Positions 52,897-62,526 of a DNA stretch of 64,000 bases are shown here, one piece after another. The notes beneath the pieces were generated by a model, which had not been told where the DNA came from, ran no database searches, and saw only the letters and a program-made list of their open reading frames with translations. The DNA is from DASWIG01 sp965371445. Its GTDB lineage: Bacteria; Acidobacteriota; Thermoanaerobaculia; Multivoradales; J023. The stretch is taken from the NCBI GenBank assembly GCA_965371445.1, contig CBDUYN010000025.1:15776-79775 (forward strand). The letters are read 5' to 3'. A program made the position numbers and the translations under genes. How positions within the stretch are numbered: the first letter of the stretch is position 1; each line of letters opens with the position of its first letter.

Positions 52897-55800
52897 CAGC
52901 GTGCCCTTTCGCGTAATTGAAAAATCTCTCCGGGCTTGAAGATCGAACCTTCGGCGTCACCCATCAAGTGTTTATAGGAGGATAACAAATGATCGTCGAG
53001 ATCAGCGATGGCGTGGGCCAGCTCGTGGGCCGTGGTCAGGATCCCAGTCCGGTACCTGGCTTGCCGCAGCGGCTCCTCGCCGCGCCCGGCGTCGTGCGAC
53101 AGATAGCGCCCGACAGCGGCACCGCGGGTGCCGCCCCACTTGGTCGGCCCAAAACCTATGCCTGCGAGCCGGTACACGATCGGCGGTCCTCCTCTGACGT
53201 AGCCGAGACTAGCGATGAAGAGCAACGGGATCGTCCGGCCGTCGCCGACCGGGCTCCGGAACTGCTTTTCGAGGATACTCCTTCCTTGCCAATCCGAGTC
53301 GATGATCTCGGGCAGGCTGGTGACTCTTCGGATGGGCTCCCAGCGAAGAAGGATCCCGGGTTCGCCGATGAAGACATTGTAGGCAGCGATCAGTTGCTCC
53401 CAGGCCTCGTCGTGGCTCCAGGCCTTGCTGGTGATCACCGGACGGACGTTGACCACCAAGGGAAAGTAGTTCACCTTCACCGCGAGCGTCCCGGCTTGGG
53501 GCGCCGCGCCGAAAACCGAGCTTAACAAGATGCCGCCGATCCAGCCGCCGCCGAAGAGGCCGCTCGGGTCGGTGACGTTGACCGGGTTCGCGTCGGCGTA
53601 GAGATAGCGCTGGAGAGACCCTGGGGAGGTCTCGACCCCAGGGAACGGATCCATCGAGATGAATCGGCCGCTCTCCGGGTCCATCCACCGGGCGCGCAGG
53701 GAGTAAAAGCCGGTGTCGGCGTCGAGCATCTCACCAGCGAAAAGAAAGAGATTCGGATCTGAGCCCTCGTGCTCGAGCAGGCCGCCGAAAGCATCGTAAG
53801 CATAAGCGTCGGTCTCCGCCGCCGCTTCGTCGGTAAGCAGCCGGACGCTACCCAGGCCATCGTGGTGGAAGAAGCGGTCCTCCCCGGGCCGGAGAGCGGC
53901 GAACAGCGTATCGCCGCGAACCCAAAAGTCGGTCAGGGTTCCGGCTTCGTCCGTGGTGGCCACCACGTAGCTCAGGCCGCCGGAGGTGTCGACCAGGAAG
54001 TCGCGCACCTGGGGGGCACCGGCAGGTGGTGTCACGGTGGTCCGCACCAGCACTCCGTCGCCGTCGTAGGTGTGGCCGACAACGGTGCCGTCGGCGAGAG
54101 TGGCCGAGACGAGCCGGTTCTCGAAGTCCCAGGCGTAGCCCGCCCCTTCACGGCCGGTCAGGTTGCCGTTGATACTCCATGTCGAAGTGGCATTTCTGGC
54201 GGTGAGCAGGCGATCGCGGAGGTCGTAGGCATAGGCGGTGGTGGTGACGGCGCCAGTGTCGTCGGTGCGGCGGAGGGTTGTTCGATTGCTCACCGCGTCA
54301 TAGGACCAATCGTTTCGGAAGACCCGAGCACCGGCATGGCTCACGTCCTCGGAGGTCACGCGTTGGCGGCTGTCATAGGTGTAGGACCGCCGGATTCCCT
54401 CCGCCTCGTCGATCTGGGTTCGCTGACCCGCCGGGTCGAGGGCATAGGCGAAGCTCTGTAGAACAGTACCGCCGACGGACTGGCGGATGGTCAGATGCGT
54501 GACGCGGTCACGGAGGTCGTAGACAAAGTTGGTCTCGACACCGTTCGGATAGCTCAACGCGGTCAGGTTGCTGTTGGCGTCGTAAGCATGAGTATAGACC
54601 CGCCCCTCGGGATCGGTGACCGTCTCTAGCCGGCCCAGAGCGTCATAGGTGTATCTGGTGGTCAATGTTTGGCCGAAAAGCGTGGCGATCAACGAAGTGC
54701 GGCGTCCCTCGGCATCGTAGCCATAGCTCAGCGGGCGGCCGTCGGGAGTGGTCATGGTCTTCAGACGATCGCGGCTGTCGTAGGTGTAGGTGGTCGCCCC
54801 CCGCGAGTCGGCCATCATCGCGCGGTGCCCGGTCGGGGTATAAGCGTAGCTTACGGTGCCGCCGTCCGGATAGCGCTTCTCCACCAAGCGATCGAGGGCA
54901 TTGTAGGAAAACTGGATTGTGTGTCCGGAGAAGTCGGTGCGGGTCAGCAGGTTCCCCACGGCGTCCCAGGTTTTGGTCTCGGTGGATCCATCGGGCAGCG
55001 TACGGCGGATCTCCCGACCTCTTCGATCATATTCGAAACGGGTTGCCCGATCAAGGGCGTCCGTCTGGGATATCTTGTTGCCGAGGGCGTCGTAGGCGAA
55101 GCTCGTCACTCCGCCGAGTGGGTCGGTCACAGCGATCAGGCGACCATCGGAGTCGAAGGTGAATCGAACCGTGCTGCCCGACGGGTCGGTCCGCGATGTC
55201 ACTCGGCCGAGGGCGTCGTAGGTCTGCAGGTATTCTGCACAGCCGGGCAGCACGGTGCGCACCAAGCGGTTGACGTCATCGTATTCGAAGGTTGTTGTGG
55301 TTCCGCCAGGGGTCGTCTCGGAGGTGCGGTTGCCGCTGGCGTCCCAAGTCACGAGGGTCCTGCCGCCGATCGGATCAACGATCTCGACGATCCGGCCTGT
55401 GGCGTCGCGAACATAGCTCGTCACCTGTTCTTCTGTGTCGGTGATCGAGGCCAGCCGGCCTGCGGCGTCGTAGGAACGGCGACTCGAGGTCCCGCCGGGA
55501 AAGTTGGTCTGGACAAGCCGGCCACCGTCGTCGTAGACGTAACTCGTCACCCGCCCCGATGCATCCGTCCGCGACAAAAACCGACCGTCCGGGTCGTAGG
55601 CGACCGTCTCTCTGCTTCCGTCGGGTAGGACGGTGCCGGCTCTTTGCCCGAGACCGTCGTATTCGAAAGCGGTTGTCCTTCCGAGGGGATCGATGCGCGC
55701 CGTGACCTGCCCGAGCGCATCGAGCTCTAACACGGTCGAGGTGTCGTCGGGATGGGTGATCTTCACCGGTCGGTCCATTCGGTCGAGGGTTACGCCAGTG

Positions 55801-58508
55801 GTCAGATTCTCAGTGCCAGCGCCAGGGAGGGAGCGGGTCACCGACTCACTCAGCCGCTCGCCCCTGGCATTGTAGGTGAAGATCGTCTCAACGCCGCTCA
55901 GGGTGGTTTGGCGTACGAGATTACCGAAGATGTCATATTCGAAATAAGTCGTTCCGTCGGTGTTGGTCTCGCTCAGGACATTCCCCGAGCCGTCGTAGGT
56001 CCAGGTAACAATCGCCCCAGTGGGATCTGTCCGGCTGAGCAGGTTACGAGCCGCATCGAAGGTCTGAGCGTACACCTTGCCCCTGGGGTCGGTCACTGCC
56101 ACGACGTTGCCCAGGGAGTCGTAGTCCCAGCGCGTGGTGTTCCCCAGGGGATCGGTGAAGCTGGTCAGCTGGTTGGCGGCGTCGAAGGTCTGGCTGAAAG
56201 TCTCGCCCTTGGCGTTGGTCTCACTGAGCAGAATGTCGCGGGCGTCGTAGGAGCGGGTCGAAACGCGACCGTCCTCGTCGATCTCGCGGACCCGGTTGCC
56301 GCGTCCATCGTATCCGACGATCCTCGTCTTGCCTCGCCGGTCGGTGACCAACTCTCGGCGGCCGTCGAGGTCGTGGGCGAAGCTGGCCGCTTTGCCGTTG
56401 GCGTCAATCGCTCGGATCATCCGACCGTCGTCGTCGTACTCGACTCTGACGGCCCGCACGCCGAGGCTGTTGTCGATGTGTTGGAGGAAGTGGCCGGAGC
56501 CGTAGGTGAAGCGGGTGGGGGCGTTTTCCCGGTCGAGGCTGGCCACCAGGTCTCCAGCGGCGTCGTAGAGGTAGCGATTCTCCGCCCCCTCTGGATCGAT
56601 GATACGCTCGATCCGCCCGGCGACATCGCGGAAAAATTGAACACCTCGGCCGCTCGAATGGGTGATTCCCACGGGCGAGATCTGGAGCTTGTTGCCGTTG
56701 AGATCTTCCAGATGTGTCACTCCTGTCTCCAAGTTGACGTGGAGAATCCGGCCGTCTCTCGTCGTTAGCTTGACGTTCTCTGGTTCGAAGACTTCGAATG
56801 AGTCGGCGTCGATCACACGATCCGACCCATTTTCGTAGATCACGTCGTCGTTACCGAGAATCTTTAGCGTCGAGCCCGGCAGCGGACCATCGACGTATTC
56901 GAACCCGGCACGGGCAAAGCAGCCGCCGAGCATCGGTCCAGTGTCGCGCAGCCTCAGCCGGAACTGGTAGACCTCGCGGTCGGAGAGGCGAACTGTCGTC
57001 TGGTGGGACTTGGTCTCCACCACCCCTTCGCAGGGCAGGAACCCCTTGACGATCTGCCAGCCGTCCCCCGGCGGACGGTTGTTGCGGTACGAGCCCTGAC
57101 GGATGTCGAGCGTCCATCCAACGCCGAAGTCTCGCTTCTGCTTGTCGCGACTATCATAGGTCCGCACCACCTCGATATCAAGACCCGAAAGGGGAATCGC
57201 CAAGTCGACGAAGCTGAGCGTGAAGTTGCCGATCTTCATGTTGCCTTCAACCGACACCGCGATCGACTCGCTCTCCACCGTCCGCCCCTGGTAGTCCGAC
57301 GCCGTCAACCGAATCTCATAGAGCCCGTTCAGCAGAAGCGTCGGATCGAAGACCCCGAGCTTCCCCGAGGCCACCGGCACCACCCCCGACGCGGTCTCGA
57401 TCCAGTTTCCCTCCCCGACTGCCCGATAGGAAAGCGTCCATTCCTTAAGCAGCGCGCTCTCCACCATTCCCAGGACGTCGGTCGGCGCCGTGACGACCGC
57501 CAAGTCCTCCGGTACCGTCAACGACACCGACGGCGCCGGTCCGTCGTTGGCGATGGTCACCGTCGCGGGCTCCGTCACCAGCACCCAGTAGCCCCGACCA
57601 GGCTCCATCATCTCCAGGTCGTTCGCCCAACTCGGCACCTTGATGTCGAAGAATTCCCAAGGATCTTGCGGGTCCGCCGCGTCATAGCCAAAAATTCGAA
57701 TGTACTTGCCCTCGATCGAGGCGAGGGCGTTGCGCACCGGACGCGCCTGCCCCGCTGGAAAGCCGATCAGGTTCCAGCCTTCGCAAAGCTCGAAGGTCGT
57801 CGTGGCCGGCAGCGTCCCGTCCGAGAGGAGGTCCACGGGGAGGGTCGCGTCGGCCCAGAAGCCCATCCGGTGATCGAGAGCCGTCAGGTCGCTGGCGGCG
57901 GGATCGTTCGGATCGTAGACCTTCCACGGGTCCGCCGTGTCGCACGCGTCGTGGGTGTAGATCCGCTCGTAGCCACCGCCGATCGTCTCCAGGACCGACG
58001 CCGGCGAGGTGTCCGACGGCTCCTCGGGGACCGACAACAGGTTCCAGCCCGGGACGAGAGGGATCTCGTCGAGCGCCGCCTTGAGCGTCACGTTCGGATC
58101 CGCCAGGAAGGTCTCGGCCGGCAGCCGCGACGACGCCTCCTTGGCGAAGCCCGGAGGCTCCGGTGGACCGCTCTGAACGTCGCCCGGGATGCCCATCGCA
58201 CCGCCTCCGCCGGCCATCGCCCAAAGCAGGAGCCCCGCGTCCCGGCCGGCTGCATGGACCGTCGCCGCCCAGCGGTCGGCCAGGGGCCTCCCGACGGAGA
58301 GCACCCGTTCCCGCCACGTCCCGTCCGTTGCCCCTACCTCGTCGAGCCAGTCGCGAACCCGCTCTGCGAGCGGTGGAAGGTCCGGCTCCGGGCGTATCTC
58401 CAACTGCTCCAAGGCCCAGATGGGGTACCCCTGGACGAGAAGAAGGACGCAGAGCGTCCGGATGAGGGTCGTTCGAATCCTCGATCGCTGATGAGAGCTC
58501 ATGATCAT
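52893..58508 (-). CDS. RHS/YD-repeat protein with candidate metallopeptidase C-terminal toxin
   Basis: 1871 aa. The N-terminus has a signal peptide (LIRTLCVLLLVQGYPIWALE), then a region with GWNLLSVPEEP- and GWNLIGFPAGQ-type repeats, and an Ig-like stretch (SLTVPEDLAVVTAPTDVLGM). From about residue 640 come dozens of YD repeats (YDAAGRLASITD, YDALGNKISQTD). The RHS core end (YSLRARWMDPESGRFISMDP) is near residue 1605. The last approximately 240 residues are unlike the repeats and hold HELAHAIADLDDH (1828-1840) with LMG at 1848-1850, a zinc-peptidase-like motif plus possible Met-turn. RHS shells enclose and deliver such tips. The gene has its own promoter at 58738-58710 and is followed by two exported paralogues. 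Confidence 0.85.
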   Translation of the reverse strand: MIMSSHQRSRIRTTLIRTLCVLLLVQGYPIWALEQLEIRPEPDLPPLAERVRDWLDEVGATDGTWRERVLSVGRPLADRWAATVHAAGRDAGLLLWAMAGGGGAMGIPGDVQSGPPEPPGFAKEASSRLPAETFLADPNVTLKAALDEIPLVPGWNLLSVPEEPSDTSPASVLETIGGGYERIYTHDACDTADPWKVYDPNDPAASDLTALDHRMGFWADATLPVDLLSDGTLPATTTFELCEGWNLIGFPAGQARPVRNALASIEGKYIRIFGYDAADPQDPWEFFDIKVPSWANDLEMMEPGRGYWVLVTEPATVTIANDGPAPSVSLTVPEDLAVVTAPTDVLGMVESALLKEWTLSYRAVGEGNWIETASGVVPVASGKLGVFDPTLLLNGLYEIRLTASDYQGRTVESESIAVSVEGNMKIGNFTLSFVDLAIPLSGLDIEVVRTYDSRDKQKRDFGVGWTLDIRQGSYRNNRPPGDGWQIVKGFLPCEGVVETKSHQTTVRLSDREVYQFRLRLRDTGPMLGGCFARAGFEYVDGPLPGSTLKILGNDDVIYENGSDRVIDADSFEVFEPENVKLTTRDGRILHVNLETGVTHLEDLNGNKLQISPVGITHSSGRGVQFFRDVAGRIERIIDPEGAENRYLYDAAGDLVASLDRENAPTRFTYGSGHFLQHIDNSLGVRAVRVEYDDDGRMIRAIDANGKAASFAHDLDGRRELVTDRRGKTRIVGYDGRGNRVREIDEDGRVSTRSYDARDILLSETNAKGETFSQTFDAANQLTSFTDPLGNTTRWDYDSLGNVVAVTDPRGKVYAQTFDAARNLLSRTDPTGAIVTWTYDGSGNVLSETNTDGTTYFEYDIFGNLVRQTTLSGVETIFTYNARGERLSESVTRSLPGAGTENLTTGVTLDRMDRPVKITHPDDTSTVLELDALGQVTARIDPLGRTTAFEYDGLGQRAGTVLPDGSRETVAYDPDGRFLSRTDASGRVTSYVYDDGGRLVQTNFPGGTSSRRSYDAAGRLASITDTEEQVTSYVRDATGRIVEIVDPIGGRTLVTWDASGNRTSETTPGGTTTTFEYDDVNRLVRTVLPGCAEYLQTYDALGRVTSRTDPSGSTVRFTFDSDGRLIAVTDPLGGVTSFAYDALGNKISQTDALDRATRFEYDRRGREIRRTLPDGSTETKTWDAVGNLLTRTDFSGHTIQFSYNALDRLVEKRYPDGGTVSYAYTPTGHRAMMADSRGATTYTYDSRDRLKTMTTPDGRPLSYGYDAEGRRTSLIATLFGQTLTTRYTYDALGRLETVTDPEGRVYTHAYDANSNLTALSYPNGVETNFVYDLRDRVTHLTIRQSVGGTVLQSFAYALDPAGQRTQIDEAEGIRRSYTYDSRQRVTSEDVSHAGARVFRNDWSYDAVSNRTTLRRTDDTGAVTTTAYAYDLRDRLLTARNATSTWSINGNLTGREGAGYAWDFENRLVSATLADGTVVGHTYDGDGVLVRTTVTPPAGAPQVRDFLVDTSGGLSYVVATTDEAGTLTDFWVRGDTLFAALRPGEDRFFHHDGLGSVRLLTDEAAAETDAYAYDAFGGLLEHEGSDPNLFLFAGEMLDADTGFYSLRARWMDPESGRFISMDPFPGVETSPGSLQRYLYADANPVNVTDPSGLFGGGWIGGILLSSVFGAAPQAGTLAVKVNYFPLVVNVRPVITSKAWSHDEAWEQLIAAYNVFIGEPGILLRWEPIRRVTSLPEIIDSDWQGRSILEKQFRSPVGDGRTIPLLFIASLGYVRGGPPIVYRLAGIGFGPTKWGGTRGAAVGRYLSHDAGRGEEPLRQARYRTGILTTAHELAHAIADLDDHLLSSYKHLMGDAEGSIFKPGEIFQLRERARW

Positions 58509-58651
58509 ATGCTCGGTCCCCAGGGCCGGCGAGAGCCCCGTCCGGCCTGCTCAATTGGAGGCTCTCAGGCCTGCTCACAGGAAAGAGCCCGTCGGCAACA
58601 GGCCATCTTGGGAGAAAATCATGGAGGAATGCCTGTGCGGTCTCAGGCTTG
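58460..58651. repeat. RHS leader (copy 2, at the RHS gene)
   Basis: The original of the 192-base block repeated at 51707-51898. It spans the RHS start codon and most of its leader but stops about 59 bases short of the RHS -10 element. Confidence 0.95.
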
Positions 58652-58709
58652 CGTCGCGAAGGCTGAATGCCGTAAGACAAATCCGCAGCCTAGGCGGCGA
58701 AGCCGTCCG

Positions 58710-58738
58710 ATGATAGCCCGACCATCAGAGAAAGTCAA
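58710..58738 (-). promoter_or_regulatory. Sigma-70-like promoter of the RHS gene
   Basis: TTGACT (58738-58733) and TATCAT (58715-58710) lie 17 bases apart on the minus strand. Transcription from near 58703 would give a leader of about 195 bases before the RHS start. The duplicated leader upstream of 51755 lacks these elements. Confidence 0.65.
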
Positions 58739-58807
58739 GTGCGAATGTCGTCCGATATCCTGAAGAAAAGGGGCGGGCGGGCGTTAGCGAACGTTGCGAT
58801 CAGAGCG

Positions 58808-59027
58808 CTACTGTTTGCGGACCTCGTCAAACCGATCCTCGAAACCGAGCACGTGGCGCGTCAGCAGATCCGCGGCAACTGCTCGCCGCTCAGCAGATCG
58901 ACGAGCCGCTCGCCGCCGATGCTGCTTCGGAGCACCACCTCGCCGGGGTGCTCCGCCACGGGCTGGTTGTGAAAGCTCGCAGCGCTTGGCCCCAACCTCC
59001 GAGCCGACGACGTTCTTACTACGACTT
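58808..59027 (-). pseudogene. Gene-tail fragment, possibly from an alpha-amylase/trehalose-synthase-type protein
   Basis: A minus-strand frame reads FHNQPVAEHPGEVVLRSSIG and GERLVDLLSGE before a stop near 58861; a second frame ends LLTRHVLGFEDRFDEVRKQ at 58808. The first piece recalls the C-terminal beta domain of maltogenic or trehalose-synthase enzymes (GERLVDLLSGE). There is no start or catalytic domain. The assignment is weak. Confidence 0.35.
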
Positions 59028-59927
59028 CTAGTCGACCTCGATGAATCCTTCGCTGACCAGCACGCTGACCCCACCAATCCATGTGGACACGACGATTCCA
59101 TCTCTTTTTTCCGCCCGCGCTTCCAGAACGCTAGGGCGCCCCATCTCTACCCCTTGAGCAATACGCCACTGGAAGCTGCCGTCGGCTTTCTTGTCGTAGT
59201 GACTCAGCAATCCGGCCAGCGCGCAGTTCGCGCTGCCGGTGGCGGGATCTTCGGGGATCCCATCCATCGGTGCAAACATACGTGTCCGGAGGTCGAATTC
59301 GCCGGCACTATGGGTGTACAGGTGAAGATCCGGGGTCACACCTGCGCCGAGAACGGCGTCCATCCCGCCCATGTTGACCCGCGCCCGTTCCAGGGCGCTA
59401 CGGTCCCTTAGCTCTGCAAAAAGGAACGGCATCCCAACCGAGGCCACCTGCGGCGGGTGGACCTGGGTTAATACGTCGTCCGTGGCGAGAGAGGCTGCCG
59501 ACGCCAACATCTCCGGGGAAATCGTCTTGCCGAAAGAAATCCTCTCGGGTGCCGACAACTCGCACCAGATGGCTCCTCCCTGGCGCCTCTGAATGGTAAC
59601 GGGGACCGGTCCTGCCTGCTCTTCGAATGTCACCGTGACCGCCGGGTCGATCTCACCAAACTCACCTGCGCTCGCCAGGACAAACGCGGTTCCGATATTG
59701 GGATGCCCGGCGAAGGGTATCTCGGCAGTCGGCGTAAAAATACGAACTTTACGGGTATGCCCCGCCTCCGGCGGAAACACGAACGTGCTCTCAGAGAAGT
59801 TGAACTCCCGAGCAACCTGCTGCATCTGTTCGTCCGAAAGCCCATCGGCCTCGGGCAAGACGGCTAGTTGATTGCCACCGAAGCGCGTGTCCGTAAACAC
59901 GTCACAGATGTAGTACCGATAGCGCAT
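59028..59927 (-). CDS. PhzF-family isomerase
   Basis: 299 aa, full length. Family features are seen: YYICDVFTDTRFGGNQLAVL at the start, NFSESTFVFPP with the conserved Glu near residue 46, FAGHPNIGTAFVL, and in the second half EDPATGSANCALAG. The fold is the diaminopimelate-epimerase type. PhzF itself isomerises dihydrohydroxyanthranilate, but most relatives have unknown substrates. It is the last gene of an operon with a ureohydrolase (5 bases upstream) and a radical SAM enzyme; no phenazine genes are seen. Confidence 0.9.
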   Translation of the reverse strand: MRYRYYICDVFTDTRFGGNQLAVLPEADGLSDEQMQQVAREFNFSESTFVFPPEAGHTRKVRIFTPTAEIPFAGHPNIGTAFVLASAGEFGEIDPAVTVTFEEQAGPVPVTIQRRQGGAIWCELSAPERISFGKTISPEMLASAASLATDDVLTQVHPPQVASVGMPFLFAELRDRSALERARVNMGGMDAVLGAGVTPDLHLYTHSAGEFDLRTRMFAPMDGIPEDPATGSANCALAGLLSHYDKKADGSFQWRIAQGVEMGRPSVLEARAEKRDGIVVSTWIGGVSVLVSEGFIEVD

Positions 59928-59932
59928 GACAA

Positions 59933-60937
59933 TTATCCTCCGGTATCCGAAAGAGCCTGCTGGTACTTATGCGACTCGGCCAGCAAGCAGAGGATTTCAT
60001 ACATGAGTGTGGCGCCGGCCAACGCGGTGACCCCGCCGACGTCGAAGGGAGGCGCGACCTCGACCACGTCGGCACCGACCAGGCGGAGCCCACGAAGCCC
60101 CCTCACGAGCGCCTGGGCCTGGAGGGTCGTGAGGCCGCCGATCTCAGGCGTTCCGGTGCCCGGAGCGTAGGCCGGATCCAGGCTGTCGACGTCGAAAGTG
60201 ACGTAGGTCGGCCCCTCCCCGACGACGCGACGCGCCTCGGCGATCACCTTCTCGACGCCGAGCTCAGAAACCTCCTCGATCGGGATCACCCGCATGCCGC
60301 TCTCGCGGGAGAAATCCCAGCCCTCGGTCGTCTGCTGGGCGCCACGGATGCCGATCTGGACGGTCCTCTCCGGAGCGAGGAGACCCTCCTCGACCGCGCG
60401 GCGAAACGGCGCGCCATGGTTGAGCTTCGAGCCCATCCACTCGTCCCAGGTGTCGGTGTGGGCGTCGAACTGAACAAGGCCGACCGGACCCCCCGCTGCC
60501 AGCGAGCGCAGGATGGGGAGCGTGACGGAATGATCGCCCCCCGCTGCCAGGGTCCTCGTCCCGGCCTGGTGGAAGCGTGCGAAGTAACGGCTGATGTCGT
60601 GGTGCGCCGCCTCGACGTCATACACCCGGGTGAAGGGGACGTCGCCGGCGTCGCCGACGCGGCAAAGCTCGTAGGGGTTGACGCGGGTCACCGGGTGGAT
60701 CGCGCGCATCATGCTGGAAGCGTTGCGAATCTCGCGCGGGCCGTGCCGCGCGCCCGGACGGTTGGTCACCGCGCCGTCGTAGGGGACGCCGACGAGCGCG
60801 ACGTCGAGCTCCTGCGGATCGTCGATGAGCGGCGTACGCAGGAAAGTGGCGATCTCCATGTAGCGTGGGGCGGCAGCGGAGGGGCTGAAGGGGCGAGAGC
60901 TCGCGTCATGACGGCCGGGATTCTCGTGCTTGGACAT
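59933..60937 (-). CDS. Ureohydrolase (agmatinase/guanidino-acid hydrolase family)
   Basis: 334 aa from the Met at 60937 (MSKHENPGRHDA). The dimanganese-site motifs of the arginase/agmatinase family are intact: AAGGDHSVTLP, FDAHTDTWDEW and FDVDSLDPAYAPG, plus the C-terminal DVVEVAPPFD. It hydrolyses a guanidino compound to urea and an amine. EVAPPFD and the overall pattern fit agmatinase, guanidinobutyrase or guanidinopropionase; I cannot choose. It lies 38 bases after the radical SAM gene and 5 bases before phzF. Confidence 0.85.
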   Translation of the reverse strand: MSKHENPGRHDASSRPFSPSAAAPRYMEIATFLRTPLIDDPQELDVALVGVPYDGAVTNRPGARHGPREIRNASSMMRAIHPVTRVNPYELCRVGDAGDVPFTRVYDVEAAHHDISRYFARFHQAGTRTLAAGGDHSVTLPILRSLAAGGPVGLVQFDAHTDTWDEWMGSKLNHGAPFRRAVEEGLLAPERTVQIGIRGAQQTTEGWDFSRESGMRVIPIEEVSELGVEKVIAEARRVVGEGPTYVTFDVDSLDPAYAPGTGTPEIGGLTTLQAQALVRGLRGLRLVGADVVEVAPPFDVGGVTALAGATLMYEILCLLAESHKYQQALSDTGG

Positions 60938-60975
60938 CTTCAGTCTCAAAAAACATGGCTCGCCGGTCGGAGACG

Positions 60976-62526
60976 CTAGGCGGCCCTGGCCTCCGCCATG
61001 CGCTGGTCCCAGATCTGACCCTGGGAGTACATGTAGCGGATCTGCGCGTAGTGAAAAATCGCCGGCTTGACGTAGTCGAAAGCCTCGGGCTTGCGGCTCA
61101 CGGCGCCGAGGAGGGTGTATACCATCTCCGACTCCTTCTCGCCGAGAGAGGCGAGCCGCTTCAAGATCGCCCTGCCGTCGCGGTCGATGCTGCGGCGGGC
61201 GCGGTGGGCGTCGAGGTCCACTTCGGCGTGTTTGGGATCGAGCCGCTTCCCCAGGCGCGAGATGAAGCGCAGGAGCCGCTCGCCAAAAGCCTCAGGAGCG
61301 TAGAGCCGGTTCGCCAACACGCGGACGCCGTCCAAGAGCTCGTCGCGCGACATCAGCCGCGGCACGATGTTCGTGCTCCAGGGCACCGCCTGGATTTCGG
61401 AGCCGTTGGCGACCAGCCGGCCCTCCGCCTCCAGCCGGTCGTGGAGCGGCGTCGTCGCCGGCGCGACGAGCGCTCCCAGGGTCACGATCGGCAACGCCGC
61501 CTGCATCGCGAGCTCGTACTGGCGGTCGAAGATGTCGAGGCCGTCGCCGTCGAAGCCCACGATCATCCCGCCGGTGATCATGATGCCGTAGTCGTAGAAC
61601 TTCTGGATCTTCTCGTAGAGGCTGCCGCCCAGGTTCTGGCGCTTGCGGCTCAGGAGCAGGCTCTCCTCGTTCGGCGTCTCGATACCGATGAAGACGCTGA
61701 TCAGGCCCGCCTCGGCGGCGAGGCGCAGTAGCTCGTCGTCTTTCGCCGCGTCGATCGAGAGCTGGGTCGAGAACGTGACCTTGCCCTCGCGCAGCCGCCC
61801 GTTCCACTCTCTGAGCGCCGCCAGCAGCTCCTTGGCGTAGCGGCGCGCCGCCGTCAGGTTGTCGTCGCACAAAAAGACGCTACGGAAGCCGTAGCGGTAG
61901 AGCTCGTCGAGCTCGTGGAGGACGTTTCTGATCGGCTTGTGACGCTGCTTTCGTCCGAGGTACTGGATCACGTCGCAGAAGTCGCATTGGAAAGGACAGC
62001 CGCGCGAGGTCTGGACCGAGCCGAGGACGATCCTGTCGGTCGGATAGAGGTCCCAGCGCGGCGGCGGAGAAATCGCCAGCGACGGCCGGGTCCCTTCGTA
62101 GTCGTCCTTGTACGTCCCGTCGAGCAGGTCGGCGAAAAAGCCTTCGGCGATCTCCTCGATCTCGCCGCGGACGAGGACGTCGCAGTGGGGCCGCATCTCC
62201 TCCGGGCAGAGCGAGGCGTAGGGACCGCCGATCAAAACCGTGCGGCCACGGCGGCGAAACTCGGCGGCGAGCTCCACCATCCGGAGGCGCTGCGAGATCT
62301 TGCCGGTCAACGCCACGTAGTCGGCATCGAGGTCCAGGTCGACGGTGTCGACGTGCTCGTCGCAGAGCTTGACGTCGAAGCCCTCCGGCACCAGGGCGGC
62401 AAGCGTCGGGGCGGCGAGGTCGGCGATGGTCGTGGCGGGCTGAAGCCCCCAGCCCCGGGCCATTTCGGCGCCATAGTAGGAGGGAGCGTCGGCGGCGGGA
62501 TTGACGATGTAGATGGTCTTGCTCAT
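60976..62526 (-). CDS. B12-binding-domain radical SAM enzyme
   Basis: 516 aa from the ATG at 62526, overlapping the stop of the coiled-coil gene. The N-terminal approximately 140 residues form a Rossmann-like cobalamin-binding domain (YVALTGKISQRLRMVELAAE, TVLIGGPYASLCPEEM). The radical SAM core follows with the cluster motif CPFQCDFCD and FLCDDNLTA, IETPNEESL. The C-terminal part (RQYELAMQAALPIVTLGALV onward) resembles the DUF4070 region of class B enzymes, a group that includes hopanoid methylases. Class B enzymes methylate unreactive carbons or rearrange rings. The substrate is unknown; the ureohydrolase and PhzF neighbours suggest a small-molecule pathway. Confidence 0.85.
   Translation of the reverse strand: MSKTIYIVNPAADAPSYYGAEMARGWGLQPATTIADLAAPTLAALVPEGFDVKLCDEHVDTVDLDLDADYVALTGKISQRLRMVELAAEFRRRGRTVLIGGPYASLCPEEMRPHCDVLVRGEIEEIAEGFFADLLDGTYKDDYEGTRPSLAISPPPRWDLYPTDRIVLGSVQTSRGCPFQCDFCDVIQYLGRKQRHKPIRNVLHELDELYRYGFRSVFLCDDNLTAARRYAKELLAALREWNGRLREGKVTFSTQLSIDAAKDDELLRLAAEAGLISVFIGIETPNEESLLLSRKRQNLGGSLYEKIQKFYDYGIMITGGMIVGFDGDGLDIFDRQYELAMQAALPIVTLGALVAPATTPLHDRLEAEGRLVANGSEIQAVPWSTNIVPRLMSRDELLDGVRVLANRLYAPEAFGERLLRFISRLGKRLDPKHAEVDLDAHRARRSIDRDGRAILKRLASLGEKESEMVYTLLGAVSRKPEAFDYVKPAIFHYAQIRYMYSQGQIWDQRMAEARAA

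Noticed and set aside
57003..58763. 586-aa plus-strand ORF antisense to the RHS gene
   Set aside because: Arg/His-rich shadow of a high-GC gene; the opposite strand has a signal peptide, RHS repeats and a promoter.
59028..59927. Phenazine biosynthesis cluster
   Set aside because: PhzF is the only phz-like gene; no phzA/B/D/E/G are nearby, and PhzF relatives have many other roles.
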